Positions 33,443 through 45,827 are shown, counted from the first letter of the stretch. The stretch: DNA of 64,000 bases from Spizellomyces punctatus DAOM BR117 (GCF_000182565.1 NW_015971551.1:89638-153637), one strand, 5' to 3'. Translations and numbers: made by a program. The notes: a model not told the origin generated them from the letters alone.

Positions 33443-35121
33443 ATGAGCTACTTGAATGGAAAGAGCTATGAACCCCCGACCCTGTCACATATGGAGGAAG
33501 AGGTAACTTTTTGTTACAACTGGTCAAAGGAGTGTAGACTTCATGAATGGCCGATTATTCCAAAGGCGATACTCCAGTTTATGACCGACACCGGAGCCCC
33601 GTGGATGACGGCTCTCAAGTTCTTATCTGCGGAAGAGTTTAAAGTTCCAACAGCTGTAGCTAGGTGGAAAAAGTGCAAAGTAAAGTTCAAATCATCTGTT
33701 ATATCGTTCGTACGATCTGAATGCATATATGGAAGATCTTACTTATAATGATGTGTTTGTCATTTAAACTTGGTTACAGGATTTTCTTAGATCGGAAGGC
33801 ATTTCGGATGTACCAGAACCGACGGCTTCCTTGATGCATTATCTTACCGTCCCTCTGTTCTATCTGCCTTCGACGTGTGATCGACGTGGGGCGACGTTGC
33901 TTATTTTCAATGCTCGGTATTGGGTGGCCGATGAAGCAGGAACGCGAAGGATGTTAAAGGTAACTGAAATGACATGCGGTCGCCTTGCATCTAATTGACA
34001 CATCCGGATATAGTTGTTGCACTATATGTGTGACAAGGCAGCCTCAGCGTAAGCTGGATATCTGACATGGATCATAATTTTGAACATGTTAAAGAGCACA
34101 AGTTCAATTTAACAGAGAAAGGACTCGCAGATGTGGGATAACTCTGATATCAAATCTGGATGGCATTGACCGACGCTATCAGGCGGTAGAAGTTCATCGA
34201 TGGATAATGGAAAAGTTAGAGGTATTATTGAGAACCTGGAAACTCTGGTATATGCTTTTGCATGCTAAGAAATCAATCCATAGTATTATCTTCCTGTGAC
34301 CTTGCAACAAGTTCTAATATGCAAAGCCCCATGGTGGGCTCGGGTATTCCCATATGCTTGGCGGCCTGGCGCTTGTGACTGTGGACCGCTCTCTGCTGAG
34401 GTATATTTGGCTCTCGATTCGTCTTAAAAACACTCTAAACCTGATACTGGTACCTGGAGATGCACATATGCTCCGATTTGTTGCTCTACATTGAACCATC
34501 CCAGCTTCCCAGGGAACTTGGCGGCGAGCTCTTGTACAAGCACAAGGAATGGATTACGGATCAATTAGTAAGCCTTTTCTGGTTCGTTTACAAGTTGCCT
34601 TTAGTTGAGCATGGCCTTCGCACCAGCGTGTCGAACAGTGTGGAAACGAGGACGTTCTGGTCGAGGTTGATTTGGGTGCCATGGAAGCCCGTGTATTTGG
34701 CTCAAATCCACCTTCACCATCGGACTCTTCCCAATCGTCGACGAGTCGTGCTAAATATAAAGGCATTCACCTCGGCTCACCCGTCCCGACTCCGCGATAT
34801 AAAGAGAACGGTGATGGTTATTTTCCGGATATGTGTGCCTCTCCAACTAGCATTGAGGTAGACATGATTGATATTGACGAAATTCCTCTCGAATCATTAC
34901 CTCTACCGTCCGACGATCTTAGGTCTCTCGACGGTAAAGCCGATGATGGAGAGATGTCCACAGATGCAGCCCTGCGCGTCCAAGGTGACGTTTTACCGCA
35001 GACCCTCCCAGCAAAGTCATTGGCGCCCCCCCAGCACCATGTTCCACTTGTTCTGACGGATTGCTCGCGAGTGTCTCACATTGCGCCGATTGCACCTGCC
35101 GTCGAAAGTCATGCAAAGTGA
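33443..35121 (+). CDS. CRAL-TRIO (Sec14-like) lipid-binding protein
   Basis: Putative phospholipid-transfer protein. Exons 33443-33679, 33780-33959, 34014-34048, 34131-34221, 34284-34400, 34460-34567 and 34627-35121 give 420 residues. The CRAL-TRIO fold is shown by DRRGATLLIFNARYW, the LDGIDRRYQ strand, YYLPVTLQQVLICKAPWWAR and the closing QLPRELGGELLYKHKEWI. After the domain comes a low-complexity tail of about 165 residues with many Ser/Pro and acidic patches. The N-terminal helical part (ALKFLSAEEFKVPTAVARW) matches the usual CRAL-TRIO-N position. The last intron acceptor (34626) was picked because nearer ones give an early stop. The ligand is not predictable. Confidence 0.85.
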
Positions 35122-35644
35122 CGGCATCTTGTACATTGTACGTGTACATATGACGGTGAATCATTTTCCATCTTTCTATGTAAATAAGGATAAAAGTGGA
35201 ACGGAATATCTCCGTACAGCATACACAGCAATCATTGTAATTGAGACAGACTACTGATCAGGGTTGGAAATCCACTGGCGGACAGCAAACGCATGCCTGT
35301 GGGCACTGATCGGCAGGCATGAGTAAGCGCTTACACAATCATATCGGCTAAAACCGAATTCCGCTTGTGACTAATACCCTACTAAGCGATGGGTTTCACG
35401 TGAGTGCAAGGTCCATTAAATTACAAAGGGCTCGTCCCGCTCCCGCAAGGAAAAAACGTTAACTGATTTTACATGGGATCTCGGACAAGTAGGATTTGAA
35501 AACCTTTACAAGACTTGCTCCACCTTTATATGTGCAATACCTTTGCGTGTTCGCTATTTACGCTTTTCCCTTCACCCGAGACTCGTCTGACCTCTGACTC
35601 TTTGGTTTTGTAACCTCTATTGTGCTGGCCAGCGAATTTCGACC
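35122..35644. promoter_or_regulatory. Intergenic region upstream of GTP cyclohydrolase II
   Basis: A 523-bp gap between two plus-strand genes. It contains no supported exon. I looked for a tRNA and did not find a cloverleaf. Confidence 0.4.
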
Positions 35645-36891
35645 ATGATGCTTCCCCACGTCCTCAACCTGGAACACCATCTCACAGAACAAGGCTCTCC
35701 ATTGATAGCACCGTCTCCCCATCGTATTCCCTCACCCTTTCTTCCCGAAACATCCTTAACCTCCTATAGTGGCTCATCGCCCGCCACCTCAACAACGTCC
35801 TCACCAACGCAACCAGCCCGTTCCAGCAAGCTTGTGCCACTTGCTGTCAGATGTGAAGTACGCACACGCATCCCGTCCGAGTACGGTGGCATATGTCATT
35901 TGCATCTTTACAGCAACTCGCGGGATGCGGAAGAACACTTGGCAATTGTTTATGGCGATGATCTCAAGAGTTCTTCTTTGGAGGAAGTCCGTCCGGGAGA
36001 CACAGAAAGAGAGCGGATGCTGAGAGGTGCCCGACGAGCAGCTGATCACAATGGAAGCATGACAAACGGTGCATCCTATGAGGAAAAGCCAGTGGACAGA
36101 GATGGGGCTCCGAACGGGACCAGAAAGAACGGCAATGGAATTCACGTTGAAATCGATCCCCCGCTTATCCGCATTCACTCATGTTGCTTTACCGGAGAAA
36201 CCCTTCGATCTCTCCGTTGTGATTGTGCGGAGCAATTGGAAGAGGCCATGCGGTTAATGGCACGAGAAGGACGGGGGGTAGTGTTATACTTGAAACAAGA
36301 GGGACGGGGGATAGGGTTGAGGGACAAGTTGAGGTGAGGTTTCAATTCAATGGGATTTGCAAAAGATGGTGCAATGGGTCTAATTGCAAATGGCTTCTTG
36401 GTATTAGAGCATACAACCTCATTGATCTCGGACATGACACAATGGCGGCAAACCTCCTTCTAGGGCATCCACCAGATGCACGATCTTACGAAATTGCGTC
36501 TGCAATTTTACGGGATTTGGGTATCGATCGAGTTCGTCTACTCACGAATAACCCCGAAAAGTTGAGTCATCTGCAGAATGATGGAGTTGAGGTTGCAGAG
36601 CGGGTACCGATGATACCAGCCAGTTGGCGTCGACTGGGAGCAGATGTGGGCGTGGCAGTGGAGAAAGTCAAAAATGGGGAAAAAATGATGGTGGATGAAA
36701 CAGCTGTAGTGTCTGCAAAGGTTCGAGAATCTGGCGGGTTGACTCTGCAAGATCGAGATGGTTACCTTGTGACCAAGGTGCAGCGCATGGGCCATATTCT
36801 GGACATTCCATCACAACTGCTCGACGCATTTAAGGCAACATCTGTCACTGAGGACACACAGTTGAATGGACAGTATCGCCATAGCTCATAG
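35645..36891 (+). CDS. RIB1: GTP cyclohydrolase II (riboflavin biosynthesis)
   Basis: Opens GTP to a pyrimidine, the first committed step of riboflavin synthesis. Exons 35645-36333 and 36408-36891 give 390 residues. Zinc ligands are Cys181, Cys192 and Cys194 ([16 protein letters not shown]), with the same 11 and 2 spacing as E. coli RibA. The substrate and catalytic stretch [20 protein letters not shown] follows, then GHDT and a nucleotide-binding [13 protein letters not shown]. The N-terminal 70 residues are Ser/Pro-rich. An insertion of about 55 polar residues precedes the zinc site. The C-terminal tail of about 90 residues exceeds the bacterial enzyme. The fungal enzyme is monofunctional, and no DHBP synthase domain is seen. 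Confidence 0.96.
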
Positions 36892-37127
36892 ACACCGCCT
36901 GAAGCCCCTCCGTTGGCATGTACACTACTAGATTATTACTTCACAATGATTTTGCATGGCTTGTTGGACCTTAAATGTTTGTGATTGGATCCGATTCTAG
37001 CCATACATCCAAATAGGTTAAATGGTCATCTAGCCTAATTTGGAACGGCTAACGAGACCCCCTTGTAAGCCTTCATCTTTTGGCGGGACTGTTTCCCCCG
37101 ACGTTTTTACCTTTTCCTTTCCTGCAA

Positions 37128-40100
37128 ATGATTGCTGCCGTATGCGACGACGACGACGACGAGTCTCTCCGGCAACCACACTCTCTCCCACAGATACGCC
37201 GTCATTCCGATGCTCCCGTGCCCGCTGCAAGTTCTGTGAAGCTTCACCGTCTCGCGTCTTTTCCTCTGCTTGTGAAACAGCCTGTCGCACCATCACCAGC
37301 TCCCGCGCTGACTGCAGAACCGCAATCGCCCGTCATCTCGTCCACGCAGACCTCATATCATACGCACCTGCCTTCAATTGCTCCCAACAGACATCCCTTA
37401 CTCCGGAGATCACACTCGAGAAGTGGTCCGCTTCCCGGTACTCTCAACATTGGCTTAGGACTGAACCTATCGCATCCTGGTGCCCAGTCATCTCTTCGAA
37501 GTGCGCCCACGTTAGGTACCGTCGGCTTTTGGACGTCAGGCCTTCCTTCCCAACCTTTGTTTGAACACGCCACGCTGTCTGCTGGTCAGGACACGTCGCC
37601 GGAGTCACCTAAGGTGGCTTCCCAAGGGCAAGCGGATGGTACTCGCCACACAGAAAGTGGAAGACCTGCCGAGCAGCTGGTTCTACTAGTGCCAGATGAG
37701 GCATCCGACAAGGTCCACCGTCGGCGAAGCGGATGGGACTGGCTCAAAGGTCAGCCACTAGCCCAGGTAGTGCCAAGTACGGACGACGCTGCAAGCGCAG
37801 CTGCAGAGCCCAACGTTGCAGTACCTCTGATAGTGTCTGGCAATATTGAATTTTCCCCTGATGATTCACAATTGAGGCGACCGCCTCGGTCACCTGAACG
37901 AACAGAGGTTATCGCCCCGCTCAACCAGACACCTGTTGTTTCTCCTAAATCGCCTGTTGAGGATTCTCAAAAATGGAGTCCCTTGGCAGGAGAGTTCACT
38001 GATGTAGCCTTGCCTGTTGCAAATTCACTTTCTCGAACGCCATCGACCACTCGGAAACGACGAAGTGGCTGGTGGGACGGCAAACAAGACAAAGATGTTC
38101 AGATCCGTTTAATCAAGGAATTAGTGAGAAGCACAGTTCTCAGAAGTGCTTCCGGTGATGGTGACAGCGACCGCTTAGTAGACGATGATGCTGAGGATGG
38201 CAAAGGCACAGAAGATGAGACAAAACGAGACAGTGTCGGGTCTCATACTGACGGATCTGGTGTCGAAGCCGATGCCAGTGAAGTGGATACGGACGCTCAT
38301 CCTCAGCAACCGGAGTCGGGGCGCGCCATGAGACTTTGGAAGCGTAACTCATCTGTTGCCATGAGGGCTGTCCTGACTATGGATGGCATCGAAGAGGAAG
38401 GGAAGCTGGTACCAGACGAAAACAAGAGCGCCAGAAGAGCTTCTGTTGCCGGTGTCGCGCGAGATGAGGAGGAGGCTGATAATCGCGCAGAAAGATCCCG
38501 TCCGAATTCGCCACCTGTATCGTACCCCGCAGCGCCTCCACGACGCCCAGTCTACAGCAGGCGGAGATCTGCTCTAAAGCTGTTTGGATTGCAATCGCTG
38601 GTCCAGGATGAGAGTCTGGACGATGCCACTCCTGTGACAGCATCATCAACTGGTGGTAGATCACCTGCTGAGCAGCAAAACCAGTCGTCAACACCGGTGC
38701 ACACCCTGAAGCATATGACATCGTTATCGTCCCTCAAAGAGGCGGTTGGTGTGGCAGTGGCCGCCGAACAGCTTGTTGGTAGTACCCTTACTGACGAGCG
38801 AATGCCGTCACAAGGTACTCCCTTTTCGCCCCATATGAATACCGCGGCTCTTCCGCCACACAGTATCGCTGAGCTGATGGAAAGCGAAAGACAGCTGAGA
38901 ACGCAATTGATTCAAATGCAAGCCCAATTACAGCAGCTGGAAGCCGATGCGTCCAAGTACAGAGATGCGGCAAAATGCATCTCCGATGCTGAACGAAGCG
39001 GCCCTTACACCGATATTCCTCCATCGATGGCCGTGAAAGCTTTCACACATTATTGTAATGCACACGGACTCGAAGCAACCGCTCGTTCGCTCCGAACCGA
39101 GTCTGACAATATAGGAAGGATTGCGCGGGAAGCAACCCTCAATGAGTGGCTGCGCAAAAAGGAGTTCGGTCGGGCCATTCGCGTCGTAGAAGAGGTGATG
39201 AAGAGTGAGTTGGAAAGAGCACATAACGACTCAAAACGTTCTACGCCCCAGAATTATGGCTCAGAGAACGAAAGTCTTATTCCTGCTTTTGAAGACTTGA
39301 TATACGTCTTGAGCAAGTACATGTGCATTCATCTTGTTCAAACTGGGAACACGGAGCTGGCTGCGAAGACCGTTGAAACCATACTCAAACCACGAGTGGA
39401 GAAGGAGAGGGCGGGGAGAAGCAAAAGTAGAGGGGAATGGTTTGTCCGTGATCTGGCACTGTTAGACGATTTAGTCTTACGAGAACGTACGAGCGACTAT
39501 TCGACAAACACTACAGATGCCAACCCGTATTCGCGCTTAAACTGGGACAAGGAACTGGAGGCGTTCTGGACTGCAGCTCGGACGTGGCATCGTCGTCATT
39601 CTCGACGGAGACAGTCAGAGTCAGCAACAGAGTTAGATGAAACTCACGAGGGTCCTCTCTTTGCCAGAGCTCTGGGTGAATTTTTCCTTGCTGCAGATTT
39701 AGATTGGAATAGAGACGATGTGGAAAAGGTATTAGATAATTCCACGCTGGAGACTTTTTATATAGGTTGGAGCAAATGGGAGCAGGTGCGAACCTCTCTG
39801 GAGAGAATTGGTATCATTGGCAACGGGAAGAGCAGGCGAGGACGGAAAGATAGAGAGCGACTACAAAGAAGAAAGAGTCAAGTCAGCAGCCAGGACAGTC
39901 GAGGAAGTAACAGGTCCTCCACTGGAGACAAGAGCGCACGGTTGAGCCAAAATCGCGAAAACGGACGGAGAAAGACACGAGCGAAACACCAGCCGGAAGT
40001 ACCCTCGAGTCCAATTATTGAGCCACGTTCGAAGAGTGGCGCTGTAATAGTAGAACGAATACAAGGCTCTTCAATGTCGCCATTACCAACCATCACGCAC

Positions 40101-41649
40101 ACGCTACCATCTCCCCATACTAATGGCAACGTTTCATCAAACTCCTTCGTTGCTCCTACCCGCACTGCAAGCCTGAACATCAGTCCTGTGAGATCCAGAG
40201 GTCAAAGCGCCTCTATGGTACCGAAAAGCGATTCCGCGGGGAAAACCCCTCGGCGTTTATCCCTGGAACCGACCGTTAGAGATAGGCGAGAGTCACTATG
40301 CGCCCGCAGCGATGACTATGACCGCATTAGTTCTCACACGACGTTCTCATTCAACGGCGACGCGGACCTGCCGCCGCTACCACAAGACCCGCAGTCCGCT
40401 GACTTTGCTCTAGCCTCCACGTGTGGTCCTGTTCTAAGTCAGATCCGTGCCATCGATGTTACCGACATACCGTCGACCGGTCAAATCATCGCTGCAACAG
40501 CGGGCAACCACGACAGAACAGACAAGAAAATATCAATATGGGATGTGCGAAGCGGGACTCTTCTCACCCAACTTGATAATGGAACCAGTAAACCTGTTAC
40601 ATGTCTTGCTTTTCATCCAGACGATCCGTCACTTCTGGTCTCAGCAGACATGGAATTTGACGTCAAACTATGGGACTGGAGGAGCGGAGCATGCGTCAGA
40701 TTATGGAGAAAATTCCATACCAGGATAGTATTTAAGGCGGCCATAGTCCCTGGTGGGGATAATAGGTGAGTTTCCACCGCGAGACAACAAGTGCAGGCGT
40801 AAAGTGCTGAGTTGTAATTTCGTCTTGCACAACCAACAGAGCTGCTACATGTTCCGGCGATCAATCCATAAAGCTTTTCTCCCTCGACACCACATCACCC
40901 ACATCCGTTTCTTCTGTCCATGCCAACGAACCATTCACGTCTTTCGTATTTGCTGGAAACCCTGATGACACATCTCAACAAAAATTAGTAGCGAGTTTGA
41001 GCTATTCCATTCGGATCTATCGCTTGAGAACTGCAACGCTGTTGCATACTATACAATTACGGGATTTGAGAATGAAGTGAGTGAAGATCTTAACTTGAAA
41101 TGATGCTATGGTCCTTGATCTGATGATCTGATGCACTTGTCCCAATAGTAAAACTCCGCTCACTGCGCTTACTGCACACCCAATACATGACACCTATATT
41201 TTACTGTCCTGCGACAACCAGTTACGGTTATTCAACCTCTTGACGGAAACCACGGTTAAAGTGTACCAAGCCCGTGACATACCGAACGGCGTGCGGGTTG
41301 AAGGACAATTCAGTCCCTGTGGCGCGTGGGTATATTGCGGGACATGCGATATCAGAGGACGCGGGCGAGGTAAAGAGGGCGTAGAAAGTGGCGGCGGCGG
41401 AATTGTTATTTGGAGAGTCCATACGGGAAAGATCGAGAAGGTGCCGTGTGGAAGTGATGGCACGGCAGTCAGTGTGTGTAAATGGTTTGTAGACAGACTA
41501 TGGACTTCGTGCCGAGGAACACTATGCTGAATGATATATTTCTTTCTAGGATAACGGCGAAGGACGCTTCGCGACCAGGTCAGGAAGCTGTGTCTCGAAA
41601 GGTGCTTGTAGCAGCGGGATTAGATCGGATGGTTAGAATGTTTATGTAG
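37128..41649 (+). CDS. Large WD40-repeat protein with a long disordered N-terminus
   Basis: Exons 37128-40765, 40840-41076, 41149-41484 and 41550-41649 give 1,436 residues. Near the start is a DDDDD run from GAC-type codon repeats. About 600 residues of Ser/Pro/Arg-rich, probably unstructured sequence follow, with two similar motifs (RRSGWDWLKGQ and RRSGWWDGKQD). A short coiled coil (QLRTQLIQMQAQLQQLE) and a helical region with AFTHYCNAHGLEATARSL come next. After another basic linker, the last 350 residues form WD40-type blades (KKISIWDVRSG, FDVKLWDWRSG, TCSGDQSIKLF and LDRMVRMFM). The ATG at 37128 was taken because the longer open frame has no upstream ATG. I cannot name the orthologue. A scaffold role is a guess. 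Confidence 0.78.
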
Positions 41650-41772
41650 GACTAGCAGAAGGTAGGTTGTGTACAGGAAGTACTGTGTGCGGCAGTTATA
41701 CCCTGCCGTTAATTATTTTTGATGCGCGGAGTAATGGGCTCATAATAGAACCCTAATATGAAAACAAACAGC

Positions 41773-42543
41773 TCAGCGCTGCTCTAGTTCCACCTGTGAG
41801 GTCAATGGTCAGCACCACGCACTTTCTACAGGACGATTCTCCAACTTACCAATACTCCCCCGCAATCTTTGGGATGCAGAAACACGACCGGTTTTCCATG
41901 TGCACCAATTTTTGGTTCAGGATCCAATGCCCTTACTTTCTTTTCCTTGAGATCCTTCATTGCAGCGTAAATGTCGTCAACCTGAAGGGGAGCAAGATGA
42001 ACGTTATTTGAAGAGCTAGGTGTATTGGAACATATTGGGATAAAAGGTTTTACCTCAATGCAAACGTGATGAATACCACCATCTGGCTTTTTCTTCAAAA
42101 AGTTTTCGATGGGGCTTTTATCGCCGTAAGGATGCACTAAGAAATGTTAGCTATATATATCTAGTTATATCCCCTTTATCTAATTCTCGTACTGAGAACT
42201 TACACAGCTCAATCTTCGTATTGCCCAATTCTACAAATACAGTATACACTCCATGTTCAGGAAGCGCCTGATAAACGTATTGAAACAGATATCAGGAACC
42301 GACCCGCTAAACAAGGTTGGCCACCCGGTCCCCAGTACATACCACTTTATCGCTCACTTTAGCACCCATCACATTCTTATAAAAGCCGGCCGATTTATCG
42401 ATATCTGGAACGGCGATAGCCACATGGTTCAGTATGCCCAATTTCCATGCTGGGTTGGTTGCCGTGTTGGTTGCAAACGAGCGTAAGACATTGGTCGTGC
42501 GGACAAGAGGACGAGTGCGGCAAATGGCCCGTGTAAAATACAT
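41773..42543 (-). CDS. Methylmalonyl-CoA epimerase (mitochondrial, VOC fold)
   Basis: Interconverts the two epimers of methylmalonyl-CoA in propionyl-CoA breakdown. Complement exons 42343-42543, 42204-42267, 42054-42136, 41850-41981 and 41773-41793 give 166 residues. An Arg/Ser/Thr-rich leader of about 30 residues looks like a mitochondrial presequence. The VOC domain follows: LGILNHVAIAVPDI with a metal-ligand His, then GVYTVFVELGNTKIELLHP, then GGIHHVCIEVDDI and VVFLHPKDCGGVLVELEQ with its closing Glu ligand. This layout is diagnostic. The mutase partner is not in the window. The enzyme implies a B12-dependent route, which Dikarya generally lack. Confidence 0.94.
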
Positions 42544-42767
42544 GACAGTGTATGTGTCGGGAGTGGAGTTAATGAGATGGGATGACTCCGTTGGAGAAAA
42601 CGAAATGGAAAGCGGGTGAAAAGTCTAACATGTACACTGGTGTATACGACACTGACCTTGGCACAGCAACCGATCGTGACAACCGTTCATACGCCGTGTC
42701 AGTTCAGCTTGTTCAATTTAACATACATTTACACTTGTTAACTTTTCGACAAACACAAACAGATGCG

Positions 42768-43553
42768 ATGAATGAACCACCAGAATCTTCGTACAGATAT
42801 CAACGAATATGGCCGTCCATTAAACCCAAATCGCATCTAACCCTCCAGACTCCTGCAGACCCTTCCACTTGGATATTCCTGATACCATCACTTCTCACAT
42901 CATCCGAATGCAGCCAACTTCTTGCCGCCTGTACAAAAGCCCACCCGCTGCAGCTCTCCTCCCACGCACAAACACGCTCTGTAGCATTTCGAGATAATGA
43001 CCGTAGCGCTTTCACTTCTCCAGAGCTTTCACACTTGATCTGGAACACCGCCGGTCTGCGGTCTGTTATTGAGCAGACACCTGCCTTGAACGAAGTAAGC
43101 AAAGGATTGAGGGCATGTGGATTGAATAATATGTGGAGATTGTATCGTTATCGAGAGGGACAAAGATTTGGACCGCATTATGATGAGGAGGCCAAAGGAG
43201 AAGGAAGTCAGCGAGGATACTTTACCTTATTGATATACCTGAATGGTGGGGAAGAAAGCTGCGATACATCTGGCAAAGCCCAGGCCACGACCAAAGACTC
43301 TCCAAAGACAAAAAGTCGGAAAGGTCTTAAATCTAATGCAAAAGTAGAAGACGACGCGCCATTAGAAGGTGGGGAAACAGTGTTCTATCGAGGCACACTG
43401 AAAAACAAAAAGCCCGTTTTGTCCGTTGCACCTGTTACCGGTATGGCATTGTTGCATGCACAAGGTGGAAGGTGTCTATTACATGAAGGCGCCGTAGTCA
43501 GAAAAGGGTCGAAGTGGGTTCTGCGATCAGATCTGATGTATGAACCCATGTAA
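42768..43553 (+). CDS. 2-oxoglutarate/Fe(II)-dependent oxygenase
   Basis: Non-haem iron dioxygenase of the prolyl-4-hydroxylase-like type. It is a single exon of 261 residues. The iron triad is His137 and Asp139 (FGPHYDEE) with His239 (LLHEGAVV), and Arg253 (KWVLRSDL) is the likely 2-oxoglutarate anchor. The core strands YFTLLIYLNGG and GGETVFYRG are present. Between about 165 and 200 a Lys/Ser-rich loop is inserted, probably disordered. The frame extends upstream to other ATGs, for instance one giving MYTGVYD. That stretch lies in the divergent promoter with the epimerase, so the ATG beginning MNEPPES was chosen. The substrate is unknown; there is no signal peptide, which argues against a collagen-type role. 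Confidence 0.85.
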   Translation: MNEPPESSYRYQRIWPSIKPKSHLTLQTPADPSTWIFLIPSLLTSSECSQLLAACTKAHPLQLSSHAQTRSVAFRDNDRSAFTSPELSHLIWNTAGLRSVIEQTPALNEVSKGLRACGLNNMWRLYRYREGQRFGPHYDEEAKGEGSQRGYFTLLIYLNGGEESCDTSGKAQATTKDSPKTKSRKGLKSNAKVEDDAPLEGGETVFYRGTLKNKKPVLSVAPVTGMALLHAQGGRCLLHEGAVVRKGSKWVLRSDLMYEPM

Positions 43554-43783
43554 TTTAACAGTTTTGATGCTGTCCTGTAACTACTCAAATTTCATTGGAT
43601 GACCAAAGTATGGCCAGTAAATATTGGATGTTTGTATTAGTTTAATGAAACCACGACAGGGTGGTTGTCGGGCAATATTGCAATGATCCTTGATCGACAT
43701 CCTCTTAACCCTTAAAATGCAGTGGAAAGCGGTCAACACTTTAAATTTGGCGTAACTTTGCACACAATCAAAGCAGCACCATC

Positions 43784-44896
43784 TTGCCTCACGCCATGCA
43801 AAGGAAACTCGCAACTGGGGAAGGCGGTCCTTCCAAGGCTAAGGTCGCAAGTGGCGGGGATGACATTGGAGGCCACCAATCTCACAAGTATAGGTCGGAA
43901 AACACAGTCGAAGCAGCTCTATCAGCACAAGCTCAATCTCTCTTCCCAGCGCTGGTCGCGGAAGCCGATCGTCTTCACCGCCAGGGACAATTGGCAGCGG
44001 CTGTTTCTTTATATACCAGAGCGATTGAAATTCGGCCGACAGACCCCAATGTCCTATCGTTACGTTCCAAGTGCCACAGCCTACAAGGCGAACACAGTTT
44101 GGCTCTCCGCGATGCAGAAGCTGCTTTGCAGACCGATCCCTCTCACATCAAGGCTTTGGCGGCTAAAGCAGATGCACTTTTCAGTGCAGGAGACTTTGAA
44201 GGAGCATTAGTACACTGCCACCGAGGTGCTCGTTCTCGGCCTGACGTTGAAGAATTCCGCCTCGGAGTATTAAGATGCAAGCAAGCCATAATGGCATCAA
44301 TTGAAGGGATTGATTCACAGAAACTCAAGGAGAGAAGAATTATAGAAAAGCAGGAGTCAGAGCTCCGCAAAAATAACAACGCAAAGAAGGGCCCAGGCGC
44401 ACACCACCCTGGTGTGATTGGTTCCCTTAATTCACGACGACAATCGACCGTCATGTCTCCTCGGCGTTCGGTGACGGCAGCACGGCACTCCGTGATAGCT
44501 GCACCTAACATTACGAGCCGTCCCACTTCAGCCTATAACCAAGATATACTCGAACGCAACCTTTTAGAAGAACTTTATGACGATCGGGTCTTTCTACTGA
44601 GCCTTGCATCCGACACCTCGTTTATGCGTTCGGCGGGAAAAGTAATCAGTCAATGTGTGGAAGAAGGGTTACACTACCTAGATGGGCGGTTAGAATATTG
44701 GAGAATGATGAATCCTGTCGGACGTCCTGCCTCTTCAAAGCGAACAGCCGCAGAGAAGCCGAAGAAGACGGCCAAGTACATGAAACGACCGGCTTCTGCT
44801 TCTCTTTGGGTTGGCAATACAGGGAAACCTTCGGAAACTGAGAATGTGCGCAAAGTAGTAAGGCCCAAGTCTGCAGTATCTCAACGTGTACAGTAA
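43784..44896 (+). CDS. Outer-arm dynein docking complex subunit, TTC25/ODAD4-like
   Basis: Axonemal TPR protein that helps dock outer dynein arms on flagellar doublets. It is an uninterrupted frame of 370 residues. Tetratricopeptide repeats occupy about 50-170 (FPALVAEADRLHRQGQLAAA, YTRAIEIRPTDPNVLSLRSK, DAEAALQTDPSHIKALAAKA, FEGALVHCHRGARSRPD). The later conserved block LLEELYDDRVFLLSL and VEEGLHYLDGRLEYWRMMNP corresponds to the TTC25 segment around GELYVDKEYLE and INYLDTHSNFWRQQKP. A Ser/Arg/Lys-rich linker and basic tail surround it. Presence of this gene implies a motile flagellum. An alternative is a general TPR protein, but the C-terminal block is specific. Confidence 0.86.
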   Translation: MPHAMQRKLATGEGGPSKAKVASGGDDIGGHQSHKYRSENTVEAALSAQAQSLFPALVAEADRLHRQGQLAAAVSLYTRAIEIRPTDPNVLSLRSKCHSLQGEHSLALRDAEAALQTDPSHIKALAAKADALFSAGDFEGALVHCHRGARSRPDVEEFRLGVLRCKQAIMASIEGIDSQKLKERRIIEKQESELRKNNNAKKGPGAHHPGVIGSLNSRRQSTVMSPRRSVTAARHSVIAAPNITSRPTSAYNQDILERNLLEELYDDRVFLLSLASDTSFMRSAGKVISQCVEEGLHYLDGRLEYWRMMNPVGRPASSKRTAAEKPKKTAKYMKRPASASLWVGNTGKPSETENVRKVVRPKSAVSQRVQ

Positions 44897-45084
44897 TAAA
44901 CATCCATACATGGCTTTTACAATCGGAAAGTTGGCAATTAAATTACACAGGGATACGGGGGAACTCAAGCAACTAAAGCGAAGGGCTACGAAACAGCGTG
45001 TGCGACTTATTCGTTCCGCAGACCTCGCCTCACTAGCCGGTTCAAATTCCCCCAGTTATGTACAAATCCAGGAATATCCGAACC

Positions 45085-45827
45085 TCACGTTTTCCAAATC
45101 GGTACCATCTTCGCATCATCGGCGTCATCAAATTCAAATGTCAATCTCCCCGATTTGACCACCCGTCCAGGTTTCGGTAATATTCGAGGAATCTTGTGAA
45201 AGCGATCCAAAGGCCATATAACCCGGTCTACACGGGCATCAATGAGTCCCAGGGGCACTGGTCCAAAGACATTGCTATCGAGTCCTCTATAAGGCTAGAA
45301 TGATAGCACTACTCAGGGCAAGGTAACAACCTGGGCAGAAACGGTGCGACCCATACCTCATCTGACTCCACCCAACAGTGGCCTTTGGGAATTCTAACAT
45401 ACTCATCAACTTGGGATTTTAGTATCCAGCTTCCTGGTGCCACGCCTTCCCCTGGCCCATGCCTTGGTCTGATAGCATCGCCACCAAGTGCCACGATCCG
45501 CTTTATCAGCTTCATTTCTGGGTTCGACGGTGACGAGAGTATTACAACATCCCCGACATTGTATTTGCCGCAGGCTGGGGAGAAGCGGTCGAGGAGCACC
45601 CAGTCTTTGCGGAGCCCGCTACTGTCTGGGTTGAAGGTGGGCTGAACGTAGGACTTGTCAGAATGTACACGCACCGTTCATGCTGCAACGATAACTGGCA
45701 TATGAAATACCTGCATTGAGCGGCCATTTACAGAACCAATCGTGTAGCCAAATTTCAGAAACACCAAGGCTGGGGGAATAACGTACAACGCTCGGAAGAG
45801 CGTTGCTCGAAGGCGGCTGGATGACAT
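45085..45827 (-). CDS. IMP2: Mitochondrial inner membrane protease subunit 2 (Imp2)
   Basis: Signal-peptidase-type serine protease that trims inner-membrane and intermembrane-space proteins. Complement exons 45711-45827, 45357-45641 and 45085-45294 give 203 residues. One N-terminal hydrophobic helix (LYVIPPALVFLKFGYTIGS) anchors it. The catalytic Ser37 lies in GRSMQPTFNP and the general-base Lys86 in LIKRIVALGGD, about 50 residues apart as I recall for yeast Imp2. The conserved substrate-pocket block PKGHCWVESDE follows, and GLDSNVFGPVPLGLIDARV completes the S26 fold. The gene is convergent with the TTC25 gene. The identity is secure. Confidence 0.94.
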
